From: Pogonophryne albipinna
Taxonomy: Eukaryota; Chordata; Actinopteri; Perciformes; Artedidraconidae
Reading direction: 5' to 3'
Assembly: GCA_028583405.1 (NCBI GenBank)
Contig: CM053251.1
Coordinates: 10,675,495 to 10,739,494 of the forward strand
Length of the DNA: 64,000 nt
How positions within the stretch are numbered: position 1 is the stretch's first letter; each line of letters begins with the position of its first letter. The notes under the pieces were generated by a model, which was not told the origin of the DNA, made no database searches, and was given only the letters and a program-made list of their open reading frames with translations. Made by a program: the position numbers and the translations under genes. Positions 58,451-64,000 of the stretch are shown in pieces.

Positions 58451-58607
58451 CCTTCCGGGTCCTCCGCTGTCAGCCCAAGCCCGTCCTCCAGACCCCCTCC
58501 ACCCACCCTGTTGGCCTTAGTTTTGTGTCCCTCCTCCGGTCCCCCTCCACCCACCCTGCTGGACTTTTTTTGGGACGTCTGGGATCCGTCCCTTGAGGGG
58601 GGGGTAC

Positions 58608-58969
58608 TGTCAAGATCTGTCTGTGTTGTGTTTTGTCTTTTTCTGTCTTTGGTTTCCTGTTTTGTTTTGAAAAGTGTTCACCTCCTGTTTTGCCTGTTGC
58701 TTTCTGTCTGTTTTCCCTCCCTGATTACCCGATTGTGTTCACCTGGTACCCCTGTGTTTTCTCCTCCCTCCTCACCTGTCTCTTGTTTGTTTGATTAGTC
58801 ATGTGTGCATTTAGGTTCTGTGGTTTCTGTTAGTCGGTGTTAGTTCCTTGTTGTAGTTTGACGTTGTTCACGGGGAAGAGTTCTGTTTTGTCTCTTTTTT
58901 GCCTTGGAATAAAGGCGTATTTTCTGTTAATCTGCATTTGGGTCCTGCTTGCTTCGCTCATCCCTGACA
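58608..58969 (+). repeat. 3' LTR (362 bp)
   Basis: Matches the 5' LTR except for about five substitutions and a short deletion in GTCTTGTTCTG near its start. Preceded by the polypurine tract, followed by AAAAC. Confidence 0.9.
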
Positions 58970-58974
58970 AAAAC

Positions 58975-63720
<4,746 letters not shown>

Positions 63721-63919
63721 CCACACTCTACGAGGTGAGGTAACACCAAGTGTGCACCACTGACTGAGTGCGTGTAAAGGGGTAAAGTCAGTGTGATTAT
63801 GGAAACTATACAGACCATCGACTCACCTCTTTACAGGCAATTAAATGGTAGACTGGGTCTGAGCAATTAAATGGTGAATTGAAACTTTAGAGCTGCATAT
63901 TTTCCCTCAGTGTTATTCT

Positions 63920-63921
<2 letters not shown>

Positions 63922-64000
<79 letters not shown>
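63922..64000. repeat. (GT)n microsatellite, runs off the window
   Basis: At least 79 bp of GT repeats up to the end. With the CA tract 200 bp earlier it forms a potential inverted pair. Confidence 0.97.

Larger units (their letters stand above)
54313..58969 (+). mobile_element. Young non-autonomous LTR retroelement built of minisatellites
   Basis: Two LTRs (54313-54679, 58608-58969) flank a 3928-bp interior; AAAAC occurs on both outer sides (54308-54312, 58970-58974), a perfect 5-bp target duplication. A G-rich polypurine tract (CTTGAGGGGGGGGTAC) precedes the 3' LTR. Comparing the LTRs by eye shows about five substitutions and one short indel, so the insertion is recent. The interior starts with a short gag-like frame but has no protease, RT, RNase H or integrase; it must be copied by enzymes of a relative. 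A solo LTR of the family is at 22151. Confidence 0.88.

Overview
This is vertebrate nuclear DNA from a ray-finned, probably spiny-rayed (percomorph), fish. The evidence is an intron-split G-protein-coupled receptor gene whose translation matches teleost kisspeptin receptors, long (GT)n/(CA)n microsatellites, AT-rich non-coding DNA, and mobile-element families typical of fish (hAT and Tc1 elements, L2-like LINEs, Ty3/gypsy elements, TTAA-site MITEs). There are no operons, CRISPR arrays or bacterial signals.

Layout. 0.3-1.6 kb: the last exons of a plus-strand gene resembling a multi-copy fish family (SAMD3-like C-terminus), with a palindromic MITE in its 3' UTR. 1.7-7.0 kb: a transposon end fused to the 3' end of an endogenous retrovirus (env tail plus LTR), a Harbinger-like element, and a decayed minus-strand gypsy element with deletions in reverse transcriptase and integrase. 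7-23.9 kb: mostly intergenic, with two LINE fragments, further DNA-transposon fragments, a pair of inverted repeats, a TTAA MITE and a solo gypsy LTR. 23.9-27.7 kb: a nest of hAT elements with exact 8-bp target duplications.

30.0-48.6 kb: the one clear intact host gene, a five-exon kisspeptin receptor (376 codons; kissr2/kiss1rb type). Its 13.7 kb second intron holds a large inverted duplication of a transposon-derived gene (36.57-43.98 kb), whose arms were later invaded by a hAT element (left) and an L2-like LINE (right). Intron 1 carries a TTAA MITE interrupted by a scrambled Tc1 copy containing telomere-like repeats. 51.2-52.1 kb: a hAT element sharing internal sequence with the 24 kb nest. 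54.3-59.0 kb: a young LTR retroelement with perfect 5-bp target duplication but no pol; its 3.9 kb interior is almost entirely tandem repeats (72/216-bp, 12-bp, 60/45-bp and 45-bp units). 59-64 kb: unassigned DNA ending in long CA and GT microsatellites.

Nothing here looks like a multi-gene pathway. Points most worth checking are the repeat-built LTR element, the inverted TE-gene duplication inside the receptor intron, and the nested hAT cluster. All assignments rest on reading the sequence and recalled family knowledge; no database search was possible.
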